Below, in pieces: positions 8,738-17,834 of a stretch of DNA of 64,000 nt. The notes under the pieces are model-generated. The model was not told where the DNA came from. It saw only the letters and a program-made list of their open reading frames with translations, and ran no database searches. Position 1 is the first letter of the stretch. Each line of letters begins with the position of its first letter. Origin of the DNA: Anaerolineaceae bacterium. GTDB lineage: Bacteria > Chloroflexota > Anaerolineae > Aggregatilineales > Phototrophicaceae. The DNA lies in NCBI GenBank assembly GCA_002699585.1, contig PABP01000021.1, positions 434,001 to 498,000 of the forward strand. Reading direction: 5' to 3'. The position numbers and the translations under genes were made by a program.

Positions 8738-10258
8738 ATGAGTCAACATTTTCGCTGGTTGGTCTTCATTATTTTGTTGACCGTTTTTTCTTTTTACATC
8801 GCGCTTCCAGCAGAGGTCAAAGGTGTCACGCCTGATGACCCGATCTGCGAACAATGGAAGCAAGACAACACCATCGATACGGGCGATGTGCGTTGTTCTG
8901 AAACGATAGCTATCGATTTTCAGAATGATGGCGTGCCCGACATCGGCCTGAGTGTGACCCAGAGCCTGGGCCTCGATTTGGTCGGTGGTTTGCGCGTCTT
9001 GCTAGAAGCCGACTTACCCGTTGGTACATTCTCTAGTGAGGATTTGGCCGAGACGGCCAATAACGTCGATCGTCGTGTGAATGCGCTCGGTCTCACAGAA
9101 GCAACTGTGCAGGTACAGGGTGCCAATCGTGTCCTGGTCGAGTTGCCGGGTGTTCGGGATCGTCAGCAAGCCATTGATACGATCCAGCAGACGGCCTTGC
9201 TTGAATTTGTCGATTTTTCCTCTGTCGCATCCAACGCTCAACAATATGTAGGGCGCTCTATCCTGACGACCGAACAGGTTAATCTAGATAGTTTGCGCGC
9301 TGAAAATGGCGATACGACGACGACCGACGAAGAGCCACAAGAGCGCTTACCGGACCCAACCACCAATGCGCCTTTTGAGACTGTTATGACGGGTGCAGGG
9401 CTGCATGCTGCGAGTGCCCAGTATGGGGCCTTGAGTCAGACATCAGCGCCGTCGTGGTTTATCAATTTTGAGATTGACACGGACTACCAGCAGGTTTTTG
9501 GCCAATTTACTGGGGCCAATGTGGGTAGCCCAATGGCGATCGTCCTGGATGGCGTCGTCATTAGTGCACCGGTTATCCAGGCTCAGTTGACATCCGGTGG
9601 TGTTATTACAGGTGACTTCACGGAAGAAGAAGCGACACGCCTTGCGCTGCAATTGCGTTCGGGTGCTTTGCCAATCCCGTTGACCGTACAGAGCGCCGAA
9701 GAAGTCGGTGCAACCCTCGGCCAGGAATCAGTTAACCTCAGTATTCGTGCAGGTGTTGTCGGCGTGATCGTCGTCTTCATCTTCATGCTTGTTTACTATC
9801 GCGTACCGGGCATCTCTGCTGATCTGGCCTTGGGGGTCTATATCATCCTTAACCTGGCCTTGTTTAAGCTCATCCCGGTGACTATCACGCTGCCAGCTAT
9901 CACGGGTTTCCTGATAGGGATCGGTACAGCGGTCGATGGCAACATTCTCATCTTTGAGCGCATCAAAGAAGAAATCCGAAATGGCAAAAGCCTTTCAGAT
10001 GCACTTGATGCTGGTTTTGCGCGTGCTTGGACATCTATTCGCGATTCTAACCTTTCGACCATCATCATCTGTGTCGTCCTGTTCTTCTTCGGACAAACCC
10101 CAGGTGCCAGTGTTGTATCCGGCTTTGCCGTAACCTTGGCGCTCGGTTTGGTCCTCAACCTGTTTACAGCGGTGTTAGTGACCCGGACTTTCCTCTACGT
10201 GATCGTTGTACCCCTTAGGGATGTACTCGCGAAACGTAAATGGTTGGTTGGGGCCTAG
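8738..10258 (+). CDS. secD: Protein translocase subunit SecD
   Basis: The 506-residue protein has an N-terminal transmembrane helix (about 5-25), a large external P1 region with the family motif LGLDLVGGLRVLLEADLP, and five transmembrane helices in the last 190 residues. The sequence ITGFLIGIGTAVDGNILIFERIKEE carries the conserved transmembrane Asp. SecDF uses the proton-motive force to pull exported proteins through. An acidic Thr-rich insertion (about 188-210) interrupts the P1 region. It is followed 35 bp later by secF. Confidence 0.95.
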   Translation: MSQHFRWLVFIILLTVFSFYIALPAEVKGVTPDDPICEQWKQDNTIDTGDVRCSETIAIDFQNDGVPDIGLSVTQSLGLDLVGGLRVLLEADLPVGTFSSEDLAETANNVDRRVNALGLTEATVQVQGANRVLVELPGVRDRQQAIDTIQQTALLEFVDFSSVASNAQQYVGRSILTTEQVNLDSLRAENGDTTTTDEEPQERLPDPTTNAPFETVMTGAGLHAASAQYGALSQTSAPSWFINFEIDTDYQQVFGQFTGANVGSPMAIVLDGVVISAPVIQAQLTSGGVITGDFTEEEATRLALQLRSGALPIPLTVQSAEEVGATLGQESVNLSIRAGVVGVIVVFIFMLVYYRVPGISADLALGVYIILNLALFKLIPVTITLPAITGFLIGIGTAVDGNILIFERIKEEIRNGKSLSDALDAGFARAWTSIRDSNLSTIIICVVLFFFGQTPGASVVSGFAVTLALGLVLNLFTAVLVTRTFLYVIVVPLRDVLAKRKWLVGA

Positions 10259-10293
10259 GGCACATAGCGCAAACAAAGGATGCTAGGTAAGAC

Positions 10294-11250
10294 ATGTTTA
10301 ATTTAGTCGAAAAACGCCGCTTGTGGTTCTTTATCTCAGCCCTCGTCATTGTGCCGGGTCTGCTTATCATGATTTACTCGACCGTCACAACTGGTGCGCC
10401 GTTCCGGCTGAGCATCGACTTCCAGGGCGGCAGTATCTACGATCTCACGTTCCACGATACAGGCGTTACAGAAGATGCTATCCGCGAAGTTTTTGCGGAA
10501 GCGGGTGATGATAATGTCATCATCCAGCGCCTGGGTGATACTGAAAGCCTGCGTTGGTCAGTTCGTGGCTCATTCCAGGAAACCGACACCGTTGAAGAAA
10601 TCATTCAAGGTTTGGATGCCATTGCCCCGCTGGATCGCGATACCTTCCAGCAGCATTCCGTATCCGCGACCATCGGTGAAGAAGTGACCCGATCAGCGCT
10701 GGCGGCTGTCGCTGTGGGTGCGCTAATTATCACAGGCTTCATCGTGATTGCCTTCCGCCAGGTGCCGAATGCCTTCCGTTATGGTGTTTGTGCCATCTTG
10801 GCGATGCTGCACGATATTCTCGTTGTCATGGGCGTTCAGTCGCTGATGGGCTTGTTACTCGGTTGGGAAGTCGATGCGCTGTTCCTGACGGCGGTCCTGA
10901 CTGTGGTTGGTTTCTCCGTTCAGGACTCGATTGTCGTCTTTGACCGTATTCGTGAAAACATCCCGATTCACCTTGGCGAGCCTTACGAAACAATCGTCAA
11001 TCGCAGTATTTGGGAAACGATTCATCGCTCGCTGGCAACCCAGCTCAACGCCTTCTTCATCATGATTGCCATTCTGCTCTTCGGTGGCGATACCATCAAG
11101 CAGTTCATCTTCATTCTGTTTGTGGGCTTGCTGTCCGGTAGCTATTCATCGCTGTTTACTGCCGTACCGCTGCTGGTCGCATGGCAAAAAGGCGAAATAC
11201 CCTTTGTAGGTGGTCGCCGCAATCGTGATCTTGAACTGGCGGAAGCCTAA
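10294..11250 (+). CDS. secF: Protein translocase subunit SecF
   Basis: The 318-residue protein has an N-terminal transmembrane helix, the SecF signature SIDFQGGSIYDLTF, a short external domain, and five C-terminal transmembrane helices. VVGFSVQDSIVVFDRIREN matches the conserved TM4 motif, with Gln-Asp where many SecF proteins have Asn-Asp. It partners SecD and is the last gene of the operon. The downstream gene is convergent and no clear terminator lies between them. Confidence 0.95.
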   Translation: MFNLVEKRRLWFFISALVIVPGLLIMIYSTVTTGAPFRLSIDFQGGSIYDLTFHDTGVTEDAIREVFAEAGDDNVIIQRLGDTESLRWSVRGSFQETDTVEEIIQGLDAIAPLDRDTFQQHSVSATIGEEVTRSALAAVAVGALIITGFIVIAFRQVPNAFRYGVCAILAMLHDILVVMGVQSLMGLLLGWEVDALFLTAVLTVVGFSVQDSIVVFDRIRENIPIHLGEPYETIVNRSIWETIHRSLATQLNAFFIMIAILLFGGDTIKQFIFILFVGLLSGSYSSLFTAVPLLVAWQKGEIPFVGGRRNRDLELAEA

Positions 11251-11270
11251 GCGTGGGTTTTAGCTAAAAG

Positions 11271-12488
11271 TCAAAGTGATAAGGGCACGGTAAAGCTAAA
11301 TGTGGAGCCTTGCCCTTCTTCACTCCTCAACCAGATTTTGCCACTGTGTGCTTCAATAATCCCCTTACATACCGTCAGACCTAAGCCTGTCCCTCGCTCC
11401 ATATTGGCCGTTGTTGGCACTCTAAAGAACTTCTGGAACATGTGCTTCTGGTGTTTTTCAGGGATGCCGTAACCTGTGTCCGTGACGTCAATCTGTAGAT
11501 ATTGATCGCCATTTTCGTGGGTCGCTTGTGTTCTGAGGTAAATCGTCCCCTGAGGAATATTATATTTTACGGCATTCGACAACAGGTTGATGAGGACTTG
11601 CTTGATCTTGCCGCGATCTGCTGCTACATGGAGATCTTCGCCCTCAAGTGAAATGCTGATGCCCTTGTCATCTGCCTGTTGCGCGATGACCTGAGTGCTC
11701 TCCGTTAGCAAGCGATGCATGCTGAATGATGTAATATCCAATTGAACGCGCCCGGATTCCAAACGGGCTACATTCAGGAAATCATCAGTCAGGCCGATCA
11801 AACGCTCAGTCTCAAACTGCATGGTATGAATAATATCTTCATGCTTTTCTGAGGGTAAGTCAGGGCGCAGCAGGAGGGTCGTGCTGGCTTTAAGGGCTAC
11901 CAGTGGGTTTCGCAGTTCATGCACGAGTTCAGCAATGAAATCACTCTGCTGGAACATACGCGCATTCTCAATAGCGACTGCTGCCTGACTGGCCAACGTG
12001 CGCAGCATGGCAATGTCATCGTCACTAAAACGTTGATTATCTATTTTGTTAAGCGCCTGTACCACGCCAAGCACCCGCGTTGGGGTCTTCATCGGTACGC
12101 CCAACAGATTCCGCGTGTGGAAGCTCAGTCTCTCATCGACGCCTTGATAATGGTCAGGGTCCGCTGAGGCGTTTTCGATGACGCGCGGTTCCCCATGTGT
12201 GAAGATCCAACCCGCGATACTGCCATCGAGTGGCACCGTCATCTCATCCATTTCATGCGGTTTGATATTGCTGGACATCGCAAACCGCAGTTTGCCGGTA
12301 GAGTCATCCATCAGCAGGATAGCCGAAGCTTCTGTATGGATGAGTTCATTGGCGGCGATGACGATCTTGCGCAGCAGCGACTGCAAATCATAGGTGCTGC
12401 TCAGTTGCTGACTGATCTCAATGATTCGGCGATAATTATTCAGCAAATGATCTTGTTGCGCATAGGCGTCGTCGTTGGGTTCTGGCAT
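11271..12488 (-). CDS. GAF-domain sensor histidine kinase
   Basis: The 405-residue protein has no membrane segment. An N-terminal GAF domain (about 27-178) is followed by HisKA with phospho-acceptor H190 in ELVHELRNP, then HATPase_c with the N box (NLLSNAVKYN), G1 (DTGYGIP) and G2 (GTGLGL). It is a cytoplasmic kinase whose GAF domain should sense a small ligand or redox state. The start overlaps the stop of the upstream sirtuin gene (TAATG), so the two are translationally coupled. No cognate regulator is adjacent; the receiver-ATPase at 13367 is the nearest candidate. Confidence 0.9.
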   Translation of the reverse strand: MPEPNDDAYAQQDHLLNNYRRIIEISQQLSSTYDLQSLLRKIVIAANELIHTEASAILLMDDSTGKLRFAMSSNIKPHEMDEMTVPLDGSIAGWIFTHGEPRVIENASADPDHYQGVDERLSFHTRNLLGVPMKTPTRVLGVVQALNKIDNQRFSDDDIAMLRTLASQAAVAIENARMFQQSDFIAELVHELRNPLVALKASTTLLLRPDLPSEKHEDIIHTMQFETERLIGLTDDFLNVARLESGRVQLDITSFSMHRLLTESTQVIAQQADDKGISISLEGEDLHVAADRGKIKQVLINLLSNAVKYNIPQGTIYLRTQATHENGDQYLQIDVTDTGYGIPEKHQKHMFQKFFRVPTTANMERGTGLGLTVCKGIIEAHSGKIWLRSEEGQGSTFSFTVPLSL

Positions 12489-13267
12489 TAAATGGCATTC
12501 TCCACTTGTTGTACGATGGTCGGCAGAAGTTTGGCAGCATCACCCTTGAGCACGATGTCGGCCATGCGATCATAGTCTGTTGCGGATTCGTTGACGATAA
12601 TGATTCTGGCCCCGTTGCGCCTGGCCAGCAATGGAAGGTCACTCGCTGGTGCGACTTCTAATGAGGAGCCAATCACCAGTAGGATATCGCAGGCTCGCAC
12701 GGCTTTCTTGGCTGCCTGTAGCGTTTTGAATGGGAGCTGCTCCCCAAAAAGGATAACATTGGGTTTGAGGATGCTCTTGCGTTCACAATCGCATCGTGGG
12801 ATTTCTCCCGTTTCAACAAAAGTCTCGATCAGTTTTTCCGCCGAGAAATGTTTATAACAACTAATGCAGGTCGCTTCGTGGATTTGCCCATGCAGTTCAT
12901 GAACAACGCGATTGCCAGCCTTTGTGTGCAGCGTGTCGATGTTTTGCGTGATGATGCTCTTGAGCTTTCCTATTTGTTCAAGCTTAAACAGGGCATCATG
13001 CGCTTCATTAGGCTTTGCCAGTAATGATAGCTTAGCCAATGGCCGGACCCATCGGAAAAAGGCGCTGGGATCACGTCGGAAACCCGCGATAGACGCAACT
13101 CTAAATGGGTCGACTTGTTTCCACATGCCGGAATCAGGACTGCGAAAATCAGGAATACCAGAAGGTGTACTGATGCCAGCACCGGTAAATGCCACGACGT
13201 GAGATGCTGCTTTGATTAGTCTGACAGCATGATTAATGCTCTCAGCTTCCTCGATCAAAACACTCAT
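12488..13267 (-). CDS. Sir2-family NAD-dependent protein deacylase
   Basis: The 259-residue sirtuin shows every core motif: GAGISTPSGIPDFRSP for NAD binding, TQNIDTLH, the catalytic His in HELHG, and zinc-site cysteines CISC and CDC. The second pair is C-x-C where C-x2-C is usual. VIGSSLEVAPASDL completes the Rossmann fold. It should remove acetyl or other acyl groups from lysine. It overlaps the downstream histidine kinase start, an unusual pairing that suggests coordinated expression. Confidence 0.92.
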   Translation of the reverse strand: MSVLIEEAESINHAVRLIKAASHVVAFTGAGISTPSGIPDFRSPDSGMWKQVDPFRVASIAGFRRDPSAFFRWVRPLAKLSLLAKPNEAHDALFKLEQIGKLKSIITQNIDTLHTKAGNRVVHELHGQIHEATCISCYKHFSAEKLIETFVETGEIPRCDCERKSILKPNVILFGEQLPFKTLQAAKKAVRACDILLVIGSSLEVAPASDLPLLARRNGARIIIVNESATDYDRMADIVLKGDAAKLLPTIVQQVENAI

Positions 13268-13366
13268 ACTATAAAACTCTTGCTTGTTTTTTTACGTTAC
13301 AGCCAAGGTACAGTTCCATCGGACGACAACGATTCGATGGGAGCCATACTTTAGCACGGCTAGCAA

Positions 13367-14524
13367 TTAGCGGGTAGGACGAATACGTGTCTTAAGCTCA
13401 TCCGCTAGTTTGGTAAATTGGCCGCTGACGACAGAATTGGGCTGCAACATGACCGCGGCTGTCTGATTTTCAATGGCCTGATAGAACATTTCTGTTGCTG
13501 CTGAAATAATTGCAAGCACATCATGCCCCAATTGAGCCTCAATTTCATGCCAGGGAGTCTGCAAAGTTGTTTGCGCCCGGTTCACCACAGCGATGCTAAT
13601 ATGATCGCGGCTAATCTGGGATTCCAGATAACGTATCAGGTCTTGGGCCATTGCCACTGTGATCGGATTGGGTTCAACAAGGACGACAATTTCGCTCATC
13701 TGGTTGAGTAGGGCTGTTGTAATCGGGCGAATACCCGCGCCCATATCAACGACAATAGGCTTACCAACTTCACGTAATGCGCTCAGGATTGTCCGTGCCT
13801 GGTCCGGCTTCTGTTCGATTTCACTTTCATTCGCATGGATAGAAGACAGCAAGAAGCGCAAGCCGCTTTCATGGGTTACTACTTCATTGCTGACGCTGGC
13901 CGGGTTAATATCACTCAGTGGACGGCTGAACAGACGCGCCATCCCCTGTGAACGTGTTAGTCCCATACTCATGCCAATCGTACCTGCACCCAGCCGGAAA
14001 TCTGTGACGAGGCAATTCTCACCAGCCTGTTGTAAGGCTGCGCCTACGTTGAGCGCTACTGTAGTTGTTCCCACGCCACCTTTTGCGCCCAATACGCCGA
14101 TGACTTCTCCGCGTGAGGAGGCCGGACGAGCAGCATTCGGCTCCGCGCCACCTGCGTGCCGTGCCAGGACGGCTTTCACGCGAGAGGCTAACTCAGCCGG
14201 ATGAGTTGGCTTTGTCAGATAATCATCAGCCCCAGCTTCAAATCCTTTGACCTTATCATCAATCAGGGTCTTTGCTGTAAACATGATGATCGGAATTTCA
14301 GCCGTTTTCTTGTTTTCACGCAGGCGCTTACACACCTCCAGGCCACTCATGTCAGGCATCATCACATCCAGAATAATGAGGTTTGGGCGCTCGGCTTCGG
14401 CCTTGGCCAGGGCTGGCTTTCCAGCACTTGCAGCCAGGACTTCATAGCCTTGCCGTTGGAGCATTAGACCAATGAGTTTGAGGCTATCAACATCGTCATC
14501 AACGATTAGGATTTTTTCTGACAT
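13367..14524 (-). CDS. Receiver domain fused to ParA/MinD-type ATPase (CpaE/TadZ-like)
   Basis: Residues 1-122 form a response-regulator receiver (phospho-acceptor D53 in LDVMMPD, DDD acid pocket, conserved Lys in YLTKP). Residues 140-385 form a P-loop ATPase with the deviant Walker A KGGVGTTT (K148). This architecture is that of CpaE/TadZ, which positions Tad pili, but no pilus genes are in the window. ATG 14524 is chosen because GGGAA precedes it; starts at 14530 (ATG) and 14539 (GTG) are possible. It is divergent from the kinase at 14814, with kinases on both sides. Confidence 0.85.
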   Translation of the reverse strand: MSEKILIVDDDVDSLKLIGLMLQRQGYEVLAASAGKPALAKAEAERPNLIILDVMMPDMSGLEVCKRLRENKKTAEIPIIMFTAKTLIDDKVKGFEAGADDYLTKPTHPAELASRVKAVLARHAGGAEPNAARPASSRGEVIGVLGAKGGVGTTTVALNVGAALQQAGENCLVTDFRLGAGTIGMSMGLTRSQGMARLFSRPLSDINPASVSNEVVTHESGLRFLLSSIHANESEIEQKPDQARTILSALREVGKPIVVDMGAGIRPITTALLNQMSEIVVLVEPNPITVAMAQDLIRYLESQISRDHISIAVVNRAQTTLQTPWHEIEAQLGHDVLAIISAATEMFYQAIENQTAAVMLQPNSVVSGQFTKLADELKTRIRPTR

Positions 14525-14813
14525 GGGCATTTCCCGCACCTAGATGTGTATGAATATGAGATCAAAATTATGCAATGGGCCACGCTCTTGTTTATGAGTA
14601 TAGTATGACACACTAGGGTAGACAAGCAGTGTGCCTTAAGATTTACCCCTGTGCGATTGTAGGCCCGTTTAGAAGATAAACGATGTGCGTTTGTCGGTCT
14701 CGCCGCCGACATATATAATCGATTGTAACATCGTGGCCAACCGTTGTTGGTTGCATGCGGTGATTAGATGATAAACCATACACCTCTTTTAATAATATAC
14801 CTTGGTGAAGACC

Positions 14814-15980
14814 ATGCGTGATCTCATGCTGCTCATAGCAGAGGCGAAGAATACAGAATCAGGTATTCAATCAGTACTATCCCATATTCGCGAGGATACT
14901 CATGCGATTGCTGCTTTCTGGCGTTGGGTTGACCGGGCCGGAGCGTATGCGGTTGGCTTAGAAGCTGAGCAGGTTCCTACAGTAGACGAACTCGCCATTG
15001 AGGGTGCAAGCATCATCTTGCGGCCATCTGCACCTGGCATTGCTCCTGACGAGTTGACGAATTGGGCGTTGATTCCTTTAGTCAAAAAAGAAGAACTCAT
15101 CGCTGTGGTTGGCATCATTTTCCCACAGTCGCAAACGCTGGACGATGACATTCTGGATGCACTCGAACTCTATGTCGGTGCTGGACGCCTCTTAGCCAGT
15201 TATGCTGATAAATTCGCTCAGTATGAACGTCTCATTCAGAATCAAAGCCAGTTCGTCCGCGTGGTATCGCATGATGTGCGCGCGCCGCTCACGTCTATGC
15301 TTGGGTTTGCCAGTATGCTGGAATCTGGTGCAGCGGGTCCTTTAAACGAGCGTCAGACCTACTTCCTTGAGAAAGTGCTGTCTGGCATCACCCAGATAGA
15401 AGCTCTGGTCGAGAATATTCAGGATGCGGGGCGCTTCGACCCTGACAATGGCTTTTATGAACTGCATCGTGAGCCAACCGACATTGGCCAGATGATTAAA
15501 TTGATGATTCAGAATTATCTCTTGCCGCCTGATAAGCAAAGCTTGGAGCTAAATGTCGATCTCGCTGATGATCTGCCGATCCTCAATATTGATGCCAATA
15601 TGGTAGAGCGTGCCATCACCAATTTGGTAGATAATGCCGTTAAATATACACCTGATGGCAGCCAAGTGATTGCTGGGGCCAAGGTCGATGGCAAAGATTT
15701 TGTGATCTGGGTGCAGGATAATGGTAATGGCATTGGCCCAGAACATCTGGACAAGTTATTTGACCGTCATTACCGTGCCCGCCTCAAAGAGCATGCGCGT
15801 ATTAAAGGCAGTGGCTTGGGCCTATTTATTGTCCGCAGCGTGGCTATCCAGCATGGGGGTCGGGCAAAAGCCGAGAGTGCCGAAGGGCAGGGCAGTACCT
15901 TCTCGATTCATCTACCGTTGTCTGGCGCGAACCTGGTCGGGTATGATGAAGCAGCACAGAGTATGCTAGATGATGCCTGA
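14814..15980 (+). CDS. Sensor histidine kinase, cytoplasmic
   Basis: The ATG at 14814 is preferred over a GTG at 14802 because GGTG lies at a usable distance. The first 130 residues are a GAF-like sensor without a recognised ligand motif. HisKA follows (H153 in VVSHDVRAPLTSML), then HATPase_c with N box NLVDNAVKYT, G1 DNGNGIG and G2 GSGLGL. There is no transmembrane segment. It is transcribed away from the receiver-ATPase gene, which makes a functional pair plausible but unproven. A terminator follows. Confidence 0.88.
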   Translation: MRDLMLLIAEAKNTESGIQSVLSHIREDTHAIAAFWRWVDRAGAYAVGLEAEQVPTVDELAIEGASIILRPSAPGIAPDELTNWALIPLVKKEELIAVVGIIFPQSQTLDDDILDALELYVGAGRLLASYADKFAQYERLIQNQSQFVRVVSHDVRAPLTSMLGFASMLESGAAGPLNERQTYFLEKVLSGITQIEALVENIQDAGRFDPDNGFYELHREPTDIGQMIKLMIQNYLLPPDKQSLELNVDLADDLPILNIDANMVERAITNLVDNAVKYTPDGSQVIAGAKVDGKDFVIWVQDNGNGIGPEHLDKLFDRHYRARLKEHARIKGSGLGLFIVRSVAIQHGGRAKAESAEGQGSTFSIHLPLSGANLVGYDEAAQSMLDDA

Positions 15981-16006
15981 GTTGTATAGCGCATCAAGTT
16001 ATTCAG

Positions 16007-16034
16007 GCGCTTCGTAACATACGGGGCGCTTTTT
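16007..16034 (+). terminator. Intrinsic terminator after the histidine kinase
   Basis: GCGCTTCGTA-aca-TACGGGGCGC forms a 10-bp stem with two G-U pairs and is followed by five T. It separates the kinase from mutL. Confidence 0.65.
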
Positions 16035-16072
16035 GAATTCCGAACACAGTCCAACAGCCTCATGGGAATGTT

Positions 16073-17824
16073 ATGGCCATACGTTTATTAGATGACAGGG
16101 TCGTTTCGCAGATTGCTGCCGGTGAAGTCGTCGAGCGGCCCGCTTCTGTTGTAAAAGAACTTGTGGAAAATGCGCTTGATGCAGGAGCGACCTTCATCCA
16201 GATTGAAATTGCTGAGAGTGGTCGCCGCCGCATCCAGGTGAATGATGATGGAACAGGTATCTCGCTCGATGATGCTCCCCTGGCCGTGACCCGTCATGCC
16301 ACCAGCAAACTGGTGTCTGCCGATGACCTCAGCCATATAGAAACACTTGGTTTTCGTGGAGAAGCGCTGTCTAGTATCGCGGCTGTCAGTCGGCTGACCT
16401 TGACCAGCCGCCATCGTGATGATGAAGTGGGTCTACGCTTGCGAATCGAGGGTGGTGAACTGCTGGAGCAAGCCAAAGTCGGTGCTCCGGTTGGCACCAT
16501 GATTGCCGTCGAAAACCTCTTTTTCAATACGCCAGCTCGTAAAAAATTCCTTAAGTCGGATACGACTGAAAAGCGTGTCATCAACCAGATCGTCATGAAC
16601 TACGCGATGGCATATCCGCATGTACGCTTTGTCCTGCTGCATGATGATCGCGAAGTGTTTAGGTCCCCGGGTACAGGCAACTTCGCTGATGTCGTCGTCA
16701 AAGTCGTAGGTCTGTCCCAATTTCGGCAGATGGTCGAAGTGTCGGGCCAGGATGTCGTTCGCGGGCATGGCGGGACCATCCGTGTGCGCGGTTTTGTCTC
16801 GGAGCCGAACTTGAATCGCAAAGATCGGACACGGATTACGCTCTTTGTCAATGGACGTGCCATTCAAGATAGCAGTCTGAGTTATGCTGTATCCCAGGCT
16901 TACCATACACTGCTGCCCAAGGGACGCTATCCTTATGGCGTGCTGCTGATCCAGGTTCCCCCGGAGATCGTCGATGTGAACGTGCATCCCACCAAGGCCG
17001 AAGTCCGCTTTGAGGATGCAAGCGTCATTTTCTCGGCAGTACAACGGGCTGTACGCGACGTTATTATTGGGTATTCCCAGCCCTCACTGGCCAATCGTCG
17101 CCAGCATTCCGATTACAATCGCGATTGGCAGGATGAGCCGCGCCTCCGCGCCAGTCAGCTAGATTTTGACTTTGATGTGTCCGACCCTGCAAACCAGCCA
17201 TTTGAATATGGTGGCCAATCACAATCATCGGTAGAAGAAGGGGAAGATCAACCCCAGCGTGTCCGTACGCTGCCTGTACTGCGAGTCCTGGGGCAGATTG
17301 GTGCCGCCTATATCGTCACTGAAGGCCCCGCGGGGATGTACTTAATTGACCAGCACGGCGCACACCAGCGGATTCTATATGAGTCGTTCAAAGCTGTTCT
17401 GGACGAAGCCGATACGCTGGTCACACAGCCCATTGATACCCAGACGATTGACGTCAGTGTGGCCGAAAATCAGGCGATTCAGGCCCATGACGAGATGTTG
17501 AAACGGCTCGGATTTGAATTGGAGAGTTTTGGGATCAATACGTATGCCTTGCGTTCTGTACCTGTGGAGTTGGCCCATGGTGATGTCATCAGCGGATTGG
17601 CCCATCTGCTGGAAAAACTACAAGAGCGCATCGACTTCGATACGCTCCTGATGCATTTGGCCGATATTGTGGCTGTCAAACGCGGCGTGATTCTATCTCA
17701 GGACGATATGCAATCACTCATCCGCGAATTGGAATATACGCCTTCGCCTAAATTTGATGCCTTTGGCGATACGGTTATTTTGCATTTCAGTTCAGAGCAG
17801 ATTGCTCGCCAATTCCGTACGTAA
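16073..17824 (+). CDS. mutL: DNA mismatch repair protein MutL with degenerate endonuclease motifs
   Basis: The 583-residue protein has the GHKL ATPase N-domain intact: QIAAGEVVERP, ELVENALDAG, DDGTGI, TRHATSKL, TLGFRGEAL. The C-terminal dimerisation domain is present, but the endonuclease motif DQHA-x2-E-x4-E reads D426-Q-H-G-A-H-Q432-R-I-L-Y-E437, so the first metal-ligand Glu is Gln. The ACR-type motif is DIVAVK (about 531) and the CPHGRP motif is replaced near 560-567 (KFDAFGDT). By homology the protein should bind ATP and MutS but probably does not nick DNA. No mutS or mutH is in the window. Confidence 0.95.
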   Translation: MAIRLLDDRVVSQIAAGEVVERPASVVKELVENALDAGATFIQIEIAESGRRRIQVNDDGTGISLDDAPLAVTRHATSKLVSADDLSHIETLGFRGEALSSIAAVSRLTLTSRHRDDEVGLRLRIEGGELLEQAKVGAPVGTMIAVENLFFNTPARKKFLKSDTTEKRVINQIVMNYAMAYPHVRFVLLHDDREVFRSPGTGNFADVVVKVVGLSQFRQMVEVSGQDVVRGHGGTIRVRGFVSEPNLNRKDRTRITLFVNGRAIQDSSLSYAVSQAYHTLLPKGRYPYGVLLIQVPPEIVDVNVHPTKAEVRFEDASVIFSAVQRAVRDVIIGYSQPSLANRRQHSDYNRDWQDEPRLRASQLDFDFDVSDPANQPFEYGGQSQSSVEEGEDQPQRVRTLPVLRVLGQIGAAYIVTEGPAGMYLIDQHGAHQRILYESFKAVLDEADTLVTQPIDTQTIDVSVAENQAIQAHDEMLKRLGFELESFGINTYALRSVPVELAHGDVISGLAHLLEKLQERIDFDTLLMHLADIVAVKRGVILSQDDMQSLIRELEYTPSPKFDAFGDTVILHFSSEQIARQFRT

Positions 17825-17834
17825 TCGCTTCTGA

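Noticed and set aside
11255-11272. TTTTAGCTAAAA palindrome between secF and the histidine kinase as a terminator
   Set aside because: AT-only stem with no loop; too weak.
13305-13345. CCATCG/CGATGG inverted repeat between the receiver-ATPase and sirtuin genes
   Set aside because: Long loop and no T run; may be chance.
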